The notes below the pieces were generated by a model that saw only the letters and a list, made by a program, of their open reading frames with translations, had not been told where the DNA came from and did not search any database. From NCBI RefSeq assembly GCF_010548375.1, contig NZ_JAAGLY010000001.1, positions 682,001 through 746,000 of the forward strand: 64,000 nucleotides of DNA. Direction: 5' to 3'. Shown here piece after piece: positions 7,050 through 15,715 of the stretch. This stretch comes from Streptomyces sp. SID13726. GTDB taxonomy: Bacteria; Actinomycetota; Actinomycetes; Streptomycetales; Streptomycetaceae. The stretch's first letter is position 1, and every line of letters starts with the position of its first letter. Position numbers and translations under genes: made by a program.

Positions 7050-8723
7050 TCAGCTCATCCGCAGTGCCAGGAAGAAATCCAGCTTGTCCTCAAGGCGTGA
7101 CAGGTCACGGCTCGTCAACTGCTCGATGCGGCCGACGCGGTAGCGCAGCGTGTTGACGTGCAGGTGGAGGCGGGTGGCGCAGCGGGTCCAGGAGCCGTCG
7201 CAGTCCAGGAAGGCCTCCAGGGTGGGGATGAGTTCGGCGCGGTGGCGGCGGTCGTACTCGCGGAGCGGGTCGAGGAGACGGGCGGTGAAGGCTCGTCGTA
7301 CGTCGTCGGGGACGAAGGGGAGCAGCAGGACGTGGGACGCCAGTTCCTGGTGGCCCGCCGCGCAGACCCGTCCCGGGCGGGCCGCCGCCACCCTGCGGGC
7401 GTGCCTCGCCTCCTCCAGGGCGCCGCGCAGGCCCTCCGCCGAGTGGACCGACGCGCTGACGCCCAGGGTGACCCTGCCGTCGTCGTCCAGGCCCGCGGAG
7501 AGGGGGTCGCGGACAGACTCCAGGAGGGCGTCCGCCAGGATGCCCGTCTCCGAGCCGTCGTGTTCCGCGGCGACCGCGGGGAGGGGCACCAGGGCGATCG
7601 CCTCGTCGCCGGTGTGGGCCACCGCTATGCGGTCGGAGGGCTCCGGGCCCATGGCCGCGGGGTCCACCAGGATCTCCTCCAGCAGGGACTGGGCCACCGG
7701 GCCGCCCTCCAGGTCGGCGTCCTGCCATTCGACCCGCGCCACGACCACCTGCCAGTGCGGGGCCGCTCCGAGGCCGGGGAGGAGGACCGGGGCCGCGACG
7801 CGCAGGCGGGCCGCGATCTCGGCGGGGGCGGCTCCCGTTTGGACCAGTTCCAGGACCTCCTGGGCCAGGCGGCGGCGGACCGTGCGGGCCGCGTCCCTGC
7901 GGTCGCGTTCCACCGAGATCAGCTGGGTGACGCCCTGGAGGAGGTCCAGGCGCTCCTCCGGCCAGTCGCCCGCGTCCGCCTCCACCGCGAGCAGCCAGTC
8001 CGACAGGACCGTCTCGCGGACGTCCCGCGAGGCCTGGGGGGAGCGGCCGCTGCTGCGGACCGGGAACAGGGAGTACGTCGACGGGCCGAGCGTGACTCTG
8101 TGCGGGCCCCGGCGGCCGGTGCGGGCCGCCGCCAGGTGCTCCGCCGCGAGCTTCGCGCAGGTGTCCGCCGGGAGGCCGGGGCCCGCCGCCTTCGGCCCCG
8201 CGATCAGGCGGCCCGTGGGGGACATGACCCAGGCGCGCAGGTCCAGGTCGGAGCCCAGGAGGTCCAGGACCACGTCCGGGCCGCCGCCCGCCGGGCCCGA
8301 CGTCATCATGCGCCGGTGCCGGTCCACCACGGCCGCCAGGTCACCCGCGCGCTCGCCCGAGACCTGCCGTACGACATGCTCGGTGATCGTCGCGAACGCC
8401 ACCGACTCGTGCACGGCGAACAGGGGGAGGCGGTGGCGGGCACAGGCCACCGCGAGGTCGTCCGGGACGTCACCCAGCTCGGCCTCGCCGGCCGCCAGCG
8501 CGACCACTCCGGCCTGCACGAGGAGTCGTACGAACGGCTCCGAGTCGGCCGCGTCCCGGCGCCAGGCGAGGCCTGTCAGGACCAGTTCCCCGCCCGAGAG
8601 ATAGCGGCTGGGGTCGCGCAGGTCCGTGGTCATCACCCCGCGCACGGTGCGATCCAGTTCGTCCTCGCCGCCGAGCAGCCGCAGGCCCAGCGCGTCGGTG
8701 TCCAGCAGTGCGCGCAGCCGCAT
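7050..8723 (-). CDS. pucR: PucR-family transcriptional regulator of purine catabolism
   Basis: 557 residues with full PucR layout. The N-terminal PucR sensor domain covers about 1-125 (ALLDTDALGLRLLGGEDELDR, then TTDLRDPSRYLSGGELVLTG). A central GGDEF-like/CdaR region follows, and a C-terminal HTH_30 near 500-550 (CATRLHLHVNTLRYRVGRIE). In Bacillus and actinobacteria PucR-type proteins control uptake and breakdown of purines. Here the gene is divergent from the xanthine dehydrogenase operon across a 343-bp region, which strongly suggests that operon as its target. There is no signal peptide. Confidence 0.88.
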   Translation of the reverse strand: MRLRALLDTDALGLRLLGGEDELDRTVRGVMTTDLRDPSRYLSGGELVLTGLAWRRDAADSEPFVRLLVQAGVVALAAGEAELGDVPDDLAVACARHRLPLFAVHESVAFATITEHVVRQVSGERAGDLAAVVDRHRRMMTSGPAGGGPDVVLDLLGSDLDLRAWVMSPTGRLIAGPKAAGPGLPADTCAKLAAEHLAAARTGRRGPHRVTLGPSTYSLFPVRSSGRSPQASRDVRETVLSDWLLAVEADAGDWPEERLDLLQGVTQLISVERDRRDAARTVRRRLAQEVLELVQTGAAPAEIAARLRVAAPVLLPGLGAAPHWQVVVARVEWQDADLEGGPVAQSLLEEILVDPAAMGPEPSDRIAVAHTGDEAIALVPLPAVAAEHDGSETGILADALLESVRDPLSAGLDDDGRVTLGVSASVHSAEGLRGALEEARHARRVAAARPGRVCAAGHQELASHVLLLPFVPDDVRRAFTARLLDPLREYDRRHRAELIPTLEAFLDCDGSWTRCATRLHLHVNTLRYRVGRIEQLTSRDLSRLEDKLDFFLALRMS

Positions 8724-9066
8724 TCTCGTCGCCGCCGATCTTTGTCTCGAAATCTACGATGGGGAGGGGGTCCGGTGGAGGGGGGAGCGGCTTCTGCCGT
8801 CTCCGGGGCTGTGTCGCAGGTCACGTGGCCTGTGGCGCACGTTTCCGCAGGAAAGCATGGAGGTTACCGGTGACCTCCGTTCATACGAATCTACAAGATG
8901 AGGGCGCCGACCAGCCAACTCCTTCATGGTTTCCGTGACTGACCCCGTCGGAGTACACCGCTGTGTACTGGCTCCACTCCACGTAAACAGCACATGAACG
9001 AGCCGGGCCCGCCGCACACGATCTGGCTCGATCCGAACGATCACGAGACGTAGAAGAGAGCCGGTC
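8724..9066. promoter_or_regulatory. Divergent pucR/xanthine dehydrogenase control region
   Basis: This 343-bp gap carries both promoters. A perfect inverted repeat, AGTACAC-CGCT-GTGTACT, lies at 8952-8969, about 100 bases upstream of the dehydrogenase start, and is the best operator candidate for PucR. Two direct CGATC half-sites lie near 9033-9046. No small gene is supported. Confidence 0.6.
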
Positions 9067-9957
9067 ATGGACTTCCTTCGCCCCGCCAGCTGGGAGGAGG
9101 CGCTCGCCGCCAAGGCTGAGCACCCCACCGCTGTGCCCATCGCGGGCGGCACCGATGTGATGGTCGAGATCAACTTCGACCACCGGCGGCCCGAGTACCT
9201 GCTCGACCTCAACCGGATCACCGAGCTCACCGAGTGGGAGGTGGGCCAGGACTCCGTGCGGCTCGGCGCGTCCGTGCCGTACACCGGGATCATGGAGCAC
9301 CTGCGCGGCGAGCTGCCGGGCCTGGCCCTCGCCTCGCACACCGTGGCCTCCCCGCAGATCCGCAACCGCGGCGGCGTCGGCGGCAACCTCGGCACCGCCT
9401 CCCCGGCCGGAGACGCCCACCCCGCGCTCCTTGCGGCGGGCGCCGAGGTCGAGGTGGAGTCCGTACGGGGATCGCGTCTCATCCCGATCGACGAGTTCTA
9501 CACCGGCGTGAAGCGCAACGCGCTGGCCGCCGACGAACTCATCCGCGCCGTTCACGTGAAGAAGGCCGACGGGCCTCAGCAGTACTCCAAGGTCGGCACC
9601 CGCAACGCCATGGTCATCGCCGTGTGCGCCTTCGGGCTCGCGCTGCATCCCGAGACGCGGACCGTGCGGACCGGGATCGGCTCCGCTGCCCCCACGCCCG
9701 TGCGGGCCAAGGCCGCCGAGGAGTTCCTGAACGCCGCGCTGGACGAGGGCGGGTTCTGGGAGAACGGCAAGATCATCACCCCTTCGGCCGTCAAGCAGTT
9801 CGCGGACCTGTGCGCCGCGTCCTGCAACCCGATCGACGACGTCCGCGGCACGGCGAGCTACCGCCGCCACGCGGTCGGCATCATGGCCCGCCGCACGCTG
9901 ACCTGGACCTGGGAGTCGTACCGCGGTACCCGCCGCGCCACGGAGGGAGCTGCGTAA
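9067..9957 (+). CDS. Xanthine dehydrogenase, FAD-binding subunit
   Basis: 296 residues, the usual length for the medium (M) subunit of molybdenum hydroxylases. FAD-contact motifs are PIAGGTDVMVEI near residue 25 and GGVGGNLGTASPAGDA near 100; the C-terminal CODH flavoprotein domain follows (RTGIGSAAPTPVRAKAAEEF). It passes electrons from the iron-sulfur subunit to NAD+ or another acceptor. AGAGAGCCGGTC precedes the ATG. Its stop overlaps the next start (TAATG), so the subunits are translationally coupled. Together with the next two genes it makes the cytoplasmic enzyme that converts hypoxanthine and xanthine to urate. Confidence 0.92.
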   Translation: MDFLRPASWEEALAAKAEHPTAVPIAGGTDVMVEINFDHRRPEYLLDLNRITELTEWEVGQDSVRLGASVPYTGIMEHLRGELPGLALASHTVASPQIRNRGGVGGNLGTASPAGDAHPALLAAGAEVEVESVRGSRLIPIDEFYTGVKRNALAADELIRAVHVKKADGPQQYSKVGTRNAMVIAVCAFGLALHPETRTVRTGIGSAAPTPVRAKAAEEFLNAALDEGGFWENGKIITPSAVKQFADLCAASCNPIDDVRGTASYRRHAVGIMARRTLTWTWESYRGTRRATEGAA

Positions 9958-10493
9958 TGCGCGTCAACTTCACTGTCAACGGTCGTCCGCAGGAAGCCGA
10001 CGACGTCTGGGAGGGCGAGTCCCTGCTGTACGTGCTGAGGGAGCGGCTCGGGCTGCCGGGGTCCAAGAACGCCTGCGAGCAGGGTGAGTGCGGGTCCTGC
10101 ACGGTCCGGCTCGACGGTGTTCCGGTGTGCTCGTGCCTCGTCGCGGCCGGGCAGGTCGAGGGGCGCGAGGTCGTCACCGTCGAGGGGCTCGCCGACTACG
10201 CCAAGCAGCGTGCGTGTGGGCATCCGGCTCCCGAGGGCCAGGACTCCCAGACCGGCGAGGGCGCCGAGCTCTCCCCGATCCAGCAGGCGTTCATCGACGC
10301 TGGTGCCGTCCAGTGCGGCTTCTGCACACCGGGGCTGCTGGTCGCCGCCGACGAGATGCTGGAGCGCACCCCCAACCCGAGCGACGCGGACATCCGTGAG
10401 GCGCTGTCGGGCAACCTGTGCCGCTGCACGGGCTACGAGAAGATCATGGACGCGGTCCGCCTCGCGGCCGCCCGGCAGTCCGAGGGGGTCTGA
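9957..10493 (+). CDS. Xanthine dehydrogenase, [2Fe-2S] subunit
   Basis: 178 residues from the ATG at 9957, which shares a base with the previous stop and has GGAGGGAG upstream; longer readings of this frame run through the previous gene. The plant-ferredoxin-type cluster is CEQGECGSCTV plus the later PVCSC; the second, all-helical cluster is CGFCTPG plus CRCTGY. An insert of about 20 residues between the domains (HPAPEGQDSQTGEGAELS) is longer than in typical CoxS-type subunits. It transfers electrons from molybdenum to FAD. Confidence 0.93.
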   Translation: MRVNFTVNGRPQEADDVWEGESLLYVLRERLGLPGSKNACEQGECGSCTVRLDGVPVCSCLVAAGQVEGREVVTVEGLADYAKQRACGHPAPEGQDSQTGEGAELSPIQQAFIDAGAVQCGFCTPGLLVAADEMLERTPNPSDADIREALSGNLCRCTGYEKIMDAVRLAAARQSEGV

Positions 10494-10495
10494 GC

Positions 10496-12883
10496 ATGCC
10501 CGCCAAAGGCGCTCCCACGAAGATCAACCAGGGTTCCCAGACCAAGGGCGGCATCGGCGAGTCCACGCTCCGCCCGGACGGCACCCTCAAGGTCACCGGC
10601 GAGTTCGCGTACTCGTCCGACATGTGGCACGAGGACATGCTCTGGGGGCAGATCCTCCGCTCGACCGTCGCGCACGCCGAGATCGTGTCCATCGACACGA
10701 GTGAGGCCCTCGCCATGCCGGGCGTGTACGCCGTCATGACGTACGACGACCTGCCGACCGAGGTGAAGAACTACGGCCTGGAGATCCAGGACACCCCGGT
10801 CCTCGCCCACGGCAAGGTCCGCCACCATGGCGAGCCGGTCGCCATCGTCGCCGCCGACCATCCCGAGACCGCTCGTCGCGCCGCCGCCAAGATCAAGGTC
10901 GAGTACCGGGAACTGCCCGTCATCACCGACGAGGCCTCCGCGACCGCCCCGGACGCGATCCTCGTCCACGAGGGCCGCGACGACCACCACATCGGGCACG
11001 TCCCGCACCCGAACATCGTCCACCGCCAGCCGATCGTCCGTGGCGACGCCCGACAGGCCGCCGAGCGGGCCGACTTCGTCGTCAAGGGCGAGTACACCTT
11101 CGGCATGCAGGACCAGGCCTTCCTCGGCCCCGAGTCGGGACTCGCGGTGCCGGACGAGGACGGCGGTGTCCATCTGTACATCGCCACCCAGTGGTTGCAC
11201 TCCGACCTCCGGCAGATCGCGCCCGTGCTCGGGCTGCCCGAGCGCAAGGTCCGTATGACGCTGTCCGGTGTCGGCGGGGCCTTCGGCGGTCGCGAGGACC
11301 TGTCGATGCAGATCCACGCCTGCTTGCTGGCGATGCGGACGGGGAAGCCCGTCAAGATCGTCTACAACCGGTTCGAGTCCTTCTTCGGACACGTCCACCG
11401 GCACCCGGCCAAGCTGTACTACGAGCACGGGGCCACGCGTGACGGCAAGTTGACGCATGTGAAGTGCCGGATCGTCCTCGACGGGGGCGCGTACGCCTCC
11501 GCCTCCCCGGCCGTGGTCGGCAACGCCTCCTCGCTGTCCATCGGGCCGTACGTCGTCGACGACGTCGACATCGAGGCCATCGCCCTCTACACCAACAACC
11601 CGCCCTGCGGCGCGATGCGCGGCTTCGGCGCGGTCCAGGCCTGCTTCGCCTACGAGGCCCAGATGGACAAGCTCGCCGACGCGGTGGGCATGGACCGGGT
11701 GGAGTTCCGGCAGCTCAACGCCATGGAGCAGGGGACCATCATGCCGACGGGGCAGCCGGTGGATTCGCCCGCCCCCGTCGCCGAACTCCTGCGCCGCGTC
11801 AAGGCGATGCCTCTTCCTCCGGAGCAGCAGTGGCTCTCCGCCGGCGAGGCCGCGGACGTACGACAGCTGCCGGGCGGTCTGTCCAACACCACTCATGGCG
11901 AAGGCGTGGTGCGGGGCGTGGGCTACGCGGTCGGCATCAAGAACGTCGGTTTCTCCGAGGGGTTCGACGACTACTCCACCGCCAAGGTGCGCATGGAGGT
12001 GGTCGGCGGTGAACCCGTCGCCACCGTGCACACCGCCATGGCGGAGGTCGGGCAGGGCGGGGTCACCGTGCACGCCCAGATCGCCCGCACCGAACTCGGC
12101 GTCGCCCAGGTGACCATCCACCCGGCGGACACCCAGGTGGGCTCGGCCGGTTCGACCTCGGCCTCCCGGCAGACGTACGTCACCGGCGGCGCCGTCAAGA
12201 ACTCCTGCGAGCTGGTCCGGGAGAAGGTCCTGGAGATCGGGCGCCGCAAGTTCGGTTCGTACCACCCCGCTTGGGCCACCGCCGAGCTGCTCCTGGAGGG
12301 CGGCAAGGTCGTCACCGACGGCGGCGAGGTCCTCGCGGATCTGGTCGACGTGCTGGAGAACGAGTCCGTCGAGGTCGAGGCGGAGTGGCGGCACCGGCCC
12401 ACCGAGGCCTTCGACCTGCGCACCGGACAGGGCTTCGGACATGTCCAGTACTCCTTCGCCGCCCACCGCGCGGTCGTCGAGGTCGACACCGAGCTCGGCC
12501 TGGTCAAGGTGATCGAGCTGGCCTGCGCCCAGGACGTCGGCAAGGCGCTCAACCCGCTGTCCGTCATCGGCCAGATCCAGGGCGGCACCATCCAGGGTCT
12601 CGGCGTCGCGGTGATGGAGGAGATCATCGTCGACCCGAAGACCGCCAAGGTCAGGAACCCGTCCTTCACGGACTACCTGATCCCCACCATCCTCGACACG
12701 CCGACCATCCCCGTCGACGTGCTCGAACTCGCCGACGACCACGCGCCGTACGGGCTCCGTGGCATCGGCGAGGCACCCACGCTGTCCTCGACTCCCGCTG
12801 TGCTCGCGGCGATCCGCAACGCGACGGGGCTGGAGCTGGACAGGACGCCGGTCAGGCCCGAACACCTCACGGGCCAGGCGTAG
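10496..12883 (+). CDS. Xanthine dehydrogenase, molybdopterin-binding catalytic subunit
   Basis: 795 residues from the ATG at 10496, two bases after the previous stop; a longer frame upstream is only overlap. Ald_Xan_dh_C is N-terminal (GTLKVTGEFAYSSDM), and the large molybdenum-binding region follows, with GVGGAFGGREDLSMQ near 260, CGAMRGFGAVQACFAYE near 370 and the C-terminal GLRGIGEAPTLSSTPAV whose Glu is the expected catalytic base. It hydroxylates the purine ring at the molybdenum centre. Maturation needs XdhC, encoded downstream at 14558. Substrate preference cannot be fixed from motifs alone, but PucR and the purine permease support xanthine. Confidence 0.92.
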   Translation: MPAKGAPTKINQGSQTKGGIGESTLRPDGTLKVTGEFAYSSDMWHEDMLWGQILRSTVAHAEIVSIDTSEALAMPGVYAVMTYDDLPTEVKNYGLEIQDTPVLAHGKVRHHGEPVAIVAADHPETARRAAAKIKVEYRELPVITDEASATAPDAILVHEGRDDHHIGHVPHPNIVHRQPIVRGDARQAAERADFVVKGEYTFGMQDQAFLGPESGLAVPDEDGGVHLYIATQWLHSDLRQIAPVLGLPERKVRMTLSGVGGAFGGREDLSMQIHACLLAMRTGKPVKIVYNRFESFFGHVHRHPAKLYYEHGATRDGKLTHVKCRIVLDGGAYASASPAVVGNASSLSIGPYVVDDVDIEAIALYTNNPPCGAMRGFGAVQACFAYEAQMDKLADAVGMDRVEFRQLNAMEQGTIMPTGQPVDSPAPVAELLRRVKAMPLPPEQQWLSAGEAADVRQLPGGLSNTTHGEGVVRGVGYAVGIKNVGFSEGFDDYSTAKVRMEVVGGEPVATVHTAMAEVGQGGVTVHAQIARTELGVAQVTIHPADTQVGSAGSTSASRQTYVTGGAVKNSCELVREKVLEIGRRKFGSYHPAWATAELLLEGGKVVTDGGEVLADLVDVLENESVEVEAEWRHRPTEAFDLRTGQGFGHVQYSFAAHRAVVEVDTELGLVKVIELACAQDVGKALNPLSVIGQIQGGTIQGLGVAVMEEIIVDPKTAKVRNPSFTDYLIPTILDTPTIPVDVLELADDHAPYGLRGIGEAPTLSSTPAVLAAIRNATGLELDRTPVRPEHLTGQA

Positions 12884-12891
12884 CAAGACTC

Positions 12892-12935
12892 TCCGGGCGG
12901 CGCCGGGAACGTCACACTTCGCCGCGCCGCCCGGA
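12892..12935 (+). terminator. Hairpin between dehydrogenase and permease genes
   Basis: TCCGGGCGGCG (12892-12902) pairs with CGCCGCCCGGA (12925-12935), 11 bp perfect, starting 8 bases after the stop. With no T-run it may terminate only in part and set the level of permease and xdhC expression. Confidence 0.45.
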
Positions 12936-13054
12936 GTGCCCAGTTCGTTCGTCTCGGGCCGTCCCCCGGGTCGTGCGGCCGAAGCAGTTTCCCAAATCCC
13001 GCAGCCGCAGAGGCGGTTGACGGGGGCCCCTGTGAACCTTGGGAGTAGGCCCAC

Positions 13055-14512
13055 ATGACCCAGCAGTCACTGGAGCCGGAGACCGTCGCCGAAGACGCGG
13101 GAGAAGGCACCCGCGTCCCGGCCGGACGGTCCTGGCTCGACCGGTACTTCCACATCTCCCAGCGAGGGTCGACCGTCGCCCGCGAAGTGCGCGGCGGCAC
13201 CACGACCTTCATGGCGATGGCGTACATCCTCCTGCTCAACCCCCTGATCCTGTCCGGCAAGGACGTGGCGGGCGACACCCTCGGCCAGAAGGCGCTGATC
13301 ACCGCGACGGCCTTCGCGGCGGCCTTCACCACGCTGCTGATGGGCTTCTTCGGCAAGGTGCCCCTCGCGCTCGCCGCCGGCCTCTCCGTATCCGGAGTGC
13401 TGTCCTCGCAGGTCGCGCCCGCGATGACCTGGCCGCAGGCCATGGGCATGTGCGTGATGTACGGCGTGGTCATCATGCTGCTGGTCGTCACCGGCCTGCG
13501 CGAGATGATCATGAACGCCATTCCGCTGGCCCTCAAGCACGCGATCACCATGGGCATCGGCCTGTTCGTCGCCCTGATCGGCTTCTACAAGGCCGGCTTC
13601 GTCCACCAGGGCAAGGCGACCCCGGTCACCCTCGGCCCGACGGGTGAACTCGCGGGCTGGCCCGTCCTGTTGTTCGCCGTCACCCTGCTCGCCATCTTCA
13701 TGCTCCAGGCCCGTGGAGTGCCCGGCGCGATCCTGATCGGGATCGTCGGCGGGACCGTACTCGCCGTAGTGCTCAACGCCGTTGGCGCCATCGCCCCCAA
13801 GCAGTGGGCGAGCGGAGCCCCTGAACTGCACGGCAGCGCGGTGTCGATGCCGGACTTCTCGATCTTCGGGAAGGTGGAGTTCGGCGGCTGGGGCCAGGTC
13901 GGCGCGATGACGGTCGGCATGATCGTGTTCACGCTGGTGCTCGCCGGGTTCTTCGACGCGATGGCCACCATCATCGGCGTCGGCACCGAGGCCAAGCTCG
14001 CCGACGCGCAGGGCCGGATGCCGGGCCTGTCCAAGGCGCTGTTCATCGACGGCGCGGGCGGTGCGATCGGCGGAGTGGCGGGAGCCTCAGGCCAGACCGT
14101 CTTCGTCGAGTCGGCGACGGGTGTCGGCGAAGGAGCCCGCACGGGGCTGTCCTCCGTCGTCACCGGCCTGTTCTTCGCGGCCTGTCTCTTCTTCACCCCG
14201 CTCACGGCGATCGTGCCCGGCGCGGTCGCGGCCGCCGCCCTGGTGGTGATCGGCGCCATGATGATGATGAACGCCCGCCATGTCGACTGGGCCGACCGCG
14301 CCACCGCGATCCCGGTCTTCCTGACCGTCGTGATCATGCCGTTCACCTACTCGATCACGGCGGGTGTCGCCGCGGGCGTCATCTCGTACGTCGCGATCAA
14401 GACCGCCCAGGGCAAGGCCCGCGAGATCGGGGCGTTCATGTGGGCCCTGACGGTGATCTTCGTCGTCTACTTCGCCCTCAACCCCATCGAGAGCTGGATG
14501 GGCGTGCACTAG
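13055..14512 (+). CDS. NCS2-family purine permease (AzgA-like)
   Basis: 485 residues with about 12-14 membrane helices. NCS2/AzgA features include GGTTTFMAMAYILLLNP near residue 50, the substrate-site segment FFDAMATIIGVGTEAKL near 305, and GASGQTVFVESATGVGEGAR near 350. AzgA-type members carry adenine, guanine or hypoxanthine by proton symport. Its place between the catalytic genes and xdhC, on the same strand as the dehydrogenase, implies it imports the purine substrate. The ATG is preceded by TGGGAGTAGG. Confidence 0.9.
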   Translation: MTQQSLEPETVAEDAGEGTRVPAGRSWLDRYFHISQRGSTVAREVRGGTTTFMAMAYILLLNPLILSGKDVAGDTLGQKALITATAFAAAFTTLLMGFFGKVPLALAAGLSVSGVLSSQVAPAMTWPQAMGMCVMYGVVIMLLVVTGLREMIMNAIPLALKHAITMGIGLFVALIGFYKAGFVHQGKATPVTLGPTGELAGWPVLLFAVTLLAIFMLQARGVPGAILIGIVGGTVLAVVLNAVGAIAPKQWASGAPELHGSAVSMPDFSIFGKVEFGGWGQVGAMTVGMIVFTLVLAGFFDAMATIIGVGTEAKLADAQGRMPGLSKALFIDGAGGAIGGVAGASGQTVFVESATGVGEGARTGLSSVVTGLFFAACLFFTPLTAIVPGAVAAAALVVIGAMMMMNARHVDWADRATAIPVFLTVVIMPFTYSITAGVAAGVISYVAIKTAQGKAREIGAFMWALTVIFVVYFALNPIESWMGVH

Positions 14513-14557
14513 CAGCCCCCAACTCCCCTGTACGCAACCGCTGTTAAGGAGACCGAG

Positions 14558-15715
14558 ATGCTGGACATCGCCGAAGAGCTGCACCGGTGGGTCGAGCAGG
14601 GACGTGACTTCGCCGTGGCCACCGTGGTGGCCGTCGGCGGCAGCGCGCCCCGCCAGCCCGGCGCCGCCCTCGCGGTGGCCGCCGACGGCACGGCGATCGG
14701 CTCGGTCTCCGGCGGCTGTGTGGAGGGCGCGGTGTACGAACTGTGCGGGCAGGCCCTGGAGGACGGCGAGTCGATCCTCGAACGCTTCGGCTACAGCGAC
14801 GACGACGCCTTCGCGGTCGGTCTGACCTGCGGCGGAGTCATCGACATCCTCGTCACCCCGGTCCGGTCCTGCGACCCCGTCCGCCCGGTCGTCACGGCCG
14901 CCCTCGAAGCCGCCGTGAAGGGCCGGGCGGCGGCGCTGGCCCGGATCGTCTCCGGCCCGCGCGAACTCGTCGGCCGCGCGCTCGTCGTACGTCCCGAGGA
15001 CGGCCCGGCGTACGACGGCGGCTTCGGCGCCCATCCCGAACTGGACCGCACGGTCGCCGCGGAGGCCGCCGCCGTCCTCGACGCCGGCCGCACCGGCACC
15101 CTGGAGATCGGCGAACAGGGCTCCCGCTGCGAAGCCCCCCTCACGGTCCTGGTGGAGTCCTCCGTCCCCCCGCCCCGGATGATCGTCTTCGGCGCGATCG
15201 ACTTCGCCTCGGCACTGGTACGCGTCGGCAAGTTCCTCGGCTACCGGGTCACGGTGTGCGACGCCCGCCCGGTGTTCGCGACGCGGGCCCGCTTCCCGGA
15301 CGCCGACGAGATCGTCGTCGAGTGGCCCCACAAGTACCTGGAGCGCACCGAGGTGGACCCCCGCACCGTCCTGTGCGTCCTCACCCACGACGCCAAGTTC
15401 GACGTCCCCCTCCTGCGCCTCGCCCTCAAGCTCCCGGTCGCCTACATCGGCGCCATGGGCTCCCGCCGAACCCACCTCGACCGCAACGACCGCCTCCGCC
15501 AAGTAGGCGTCACCGAACTGGAGTTGACCCGCCTCCGGTCCCCGATCGGCCTCGACCTCGGCGCCCGCACACCGGAGGAGACGGCCCTGTCGATCGGCGC
15601 GGAGATCGTCGCGAACCGGCGGGGCGGGAGCGGGGTGTCACTCGCCGGGGCGCATACGCCGATCCATCATGACGGGGCGGCGGTACCGGCCCGGCGGATC
15701 GGCTCGGTGGCCTGA
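14558..15715 (+). CDS. xdhC: XdhC-type xanthine dehydrogenase maturation factor
   Basis: 385 residues in two parts: an N-terminal XdhC/CoxI domain (VVAVGGSAPRQPGAALAV, then GSVSGGCVEGAVYE) and a C-terminal Rossmann domain (MIVFGAIDFASALVRVGKF, and YIGAMGSRRTHLDR). XdhC proteins bind the molybdenum cofactor, promote its sulfuration and insert it into the dehydrogenase. TTAAGGAGACCGAG gives a strong ribosome site. The last 49 bases overlap the convergent LanC-like gene, so the 3' ends of the two messages are complementary. Confidence 0.9.
   Translation: MLDIAEELHRWVEQGRDFAVATVVAVGGSAPRQPGAALAVAADGTAIGSVSGGCVEGAVYELCGQALEDGESILERFGYSDDDAFAVGLTCGGVIDILVTPVRSCDPVRPVVTAALEAAVKGRAAALARIVSGPRELVGRALVVRPEDGPAYDGGFGAHPELDRTVAAEAAAVLDAGRTGTLEIGEQGSRCEAPLTVLVESSVPPPRMIVFGAIDFASALVRVGKFLGYRVTVCDARPVFATRARFPDADEIVVEWPHKYLERTEVDPRTVLCVLTHDAKFDVPLLRLALKLPVAYIGAMGSRRTHLDRNDRLRQVGVTELELTRLRSPIGLDLGARTPEETALSIGAEIVANRRGGSGVSLAGAHTPIHHDGAAVPARRIGSVA

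Noticed and set aside
9033-9046. Direct CGATC repeats before the dehydrogenase operon
   Set aside because: Too short and common in this DNA to support as an operator; the dyad at 8952 is the better candidate.
10433-13054. 873-codon minus-strand frame opposite the molybdenum subunit
   Set aside because: Antisense shadow; the plus strand has the full xanthine dehydrogenase motifs.
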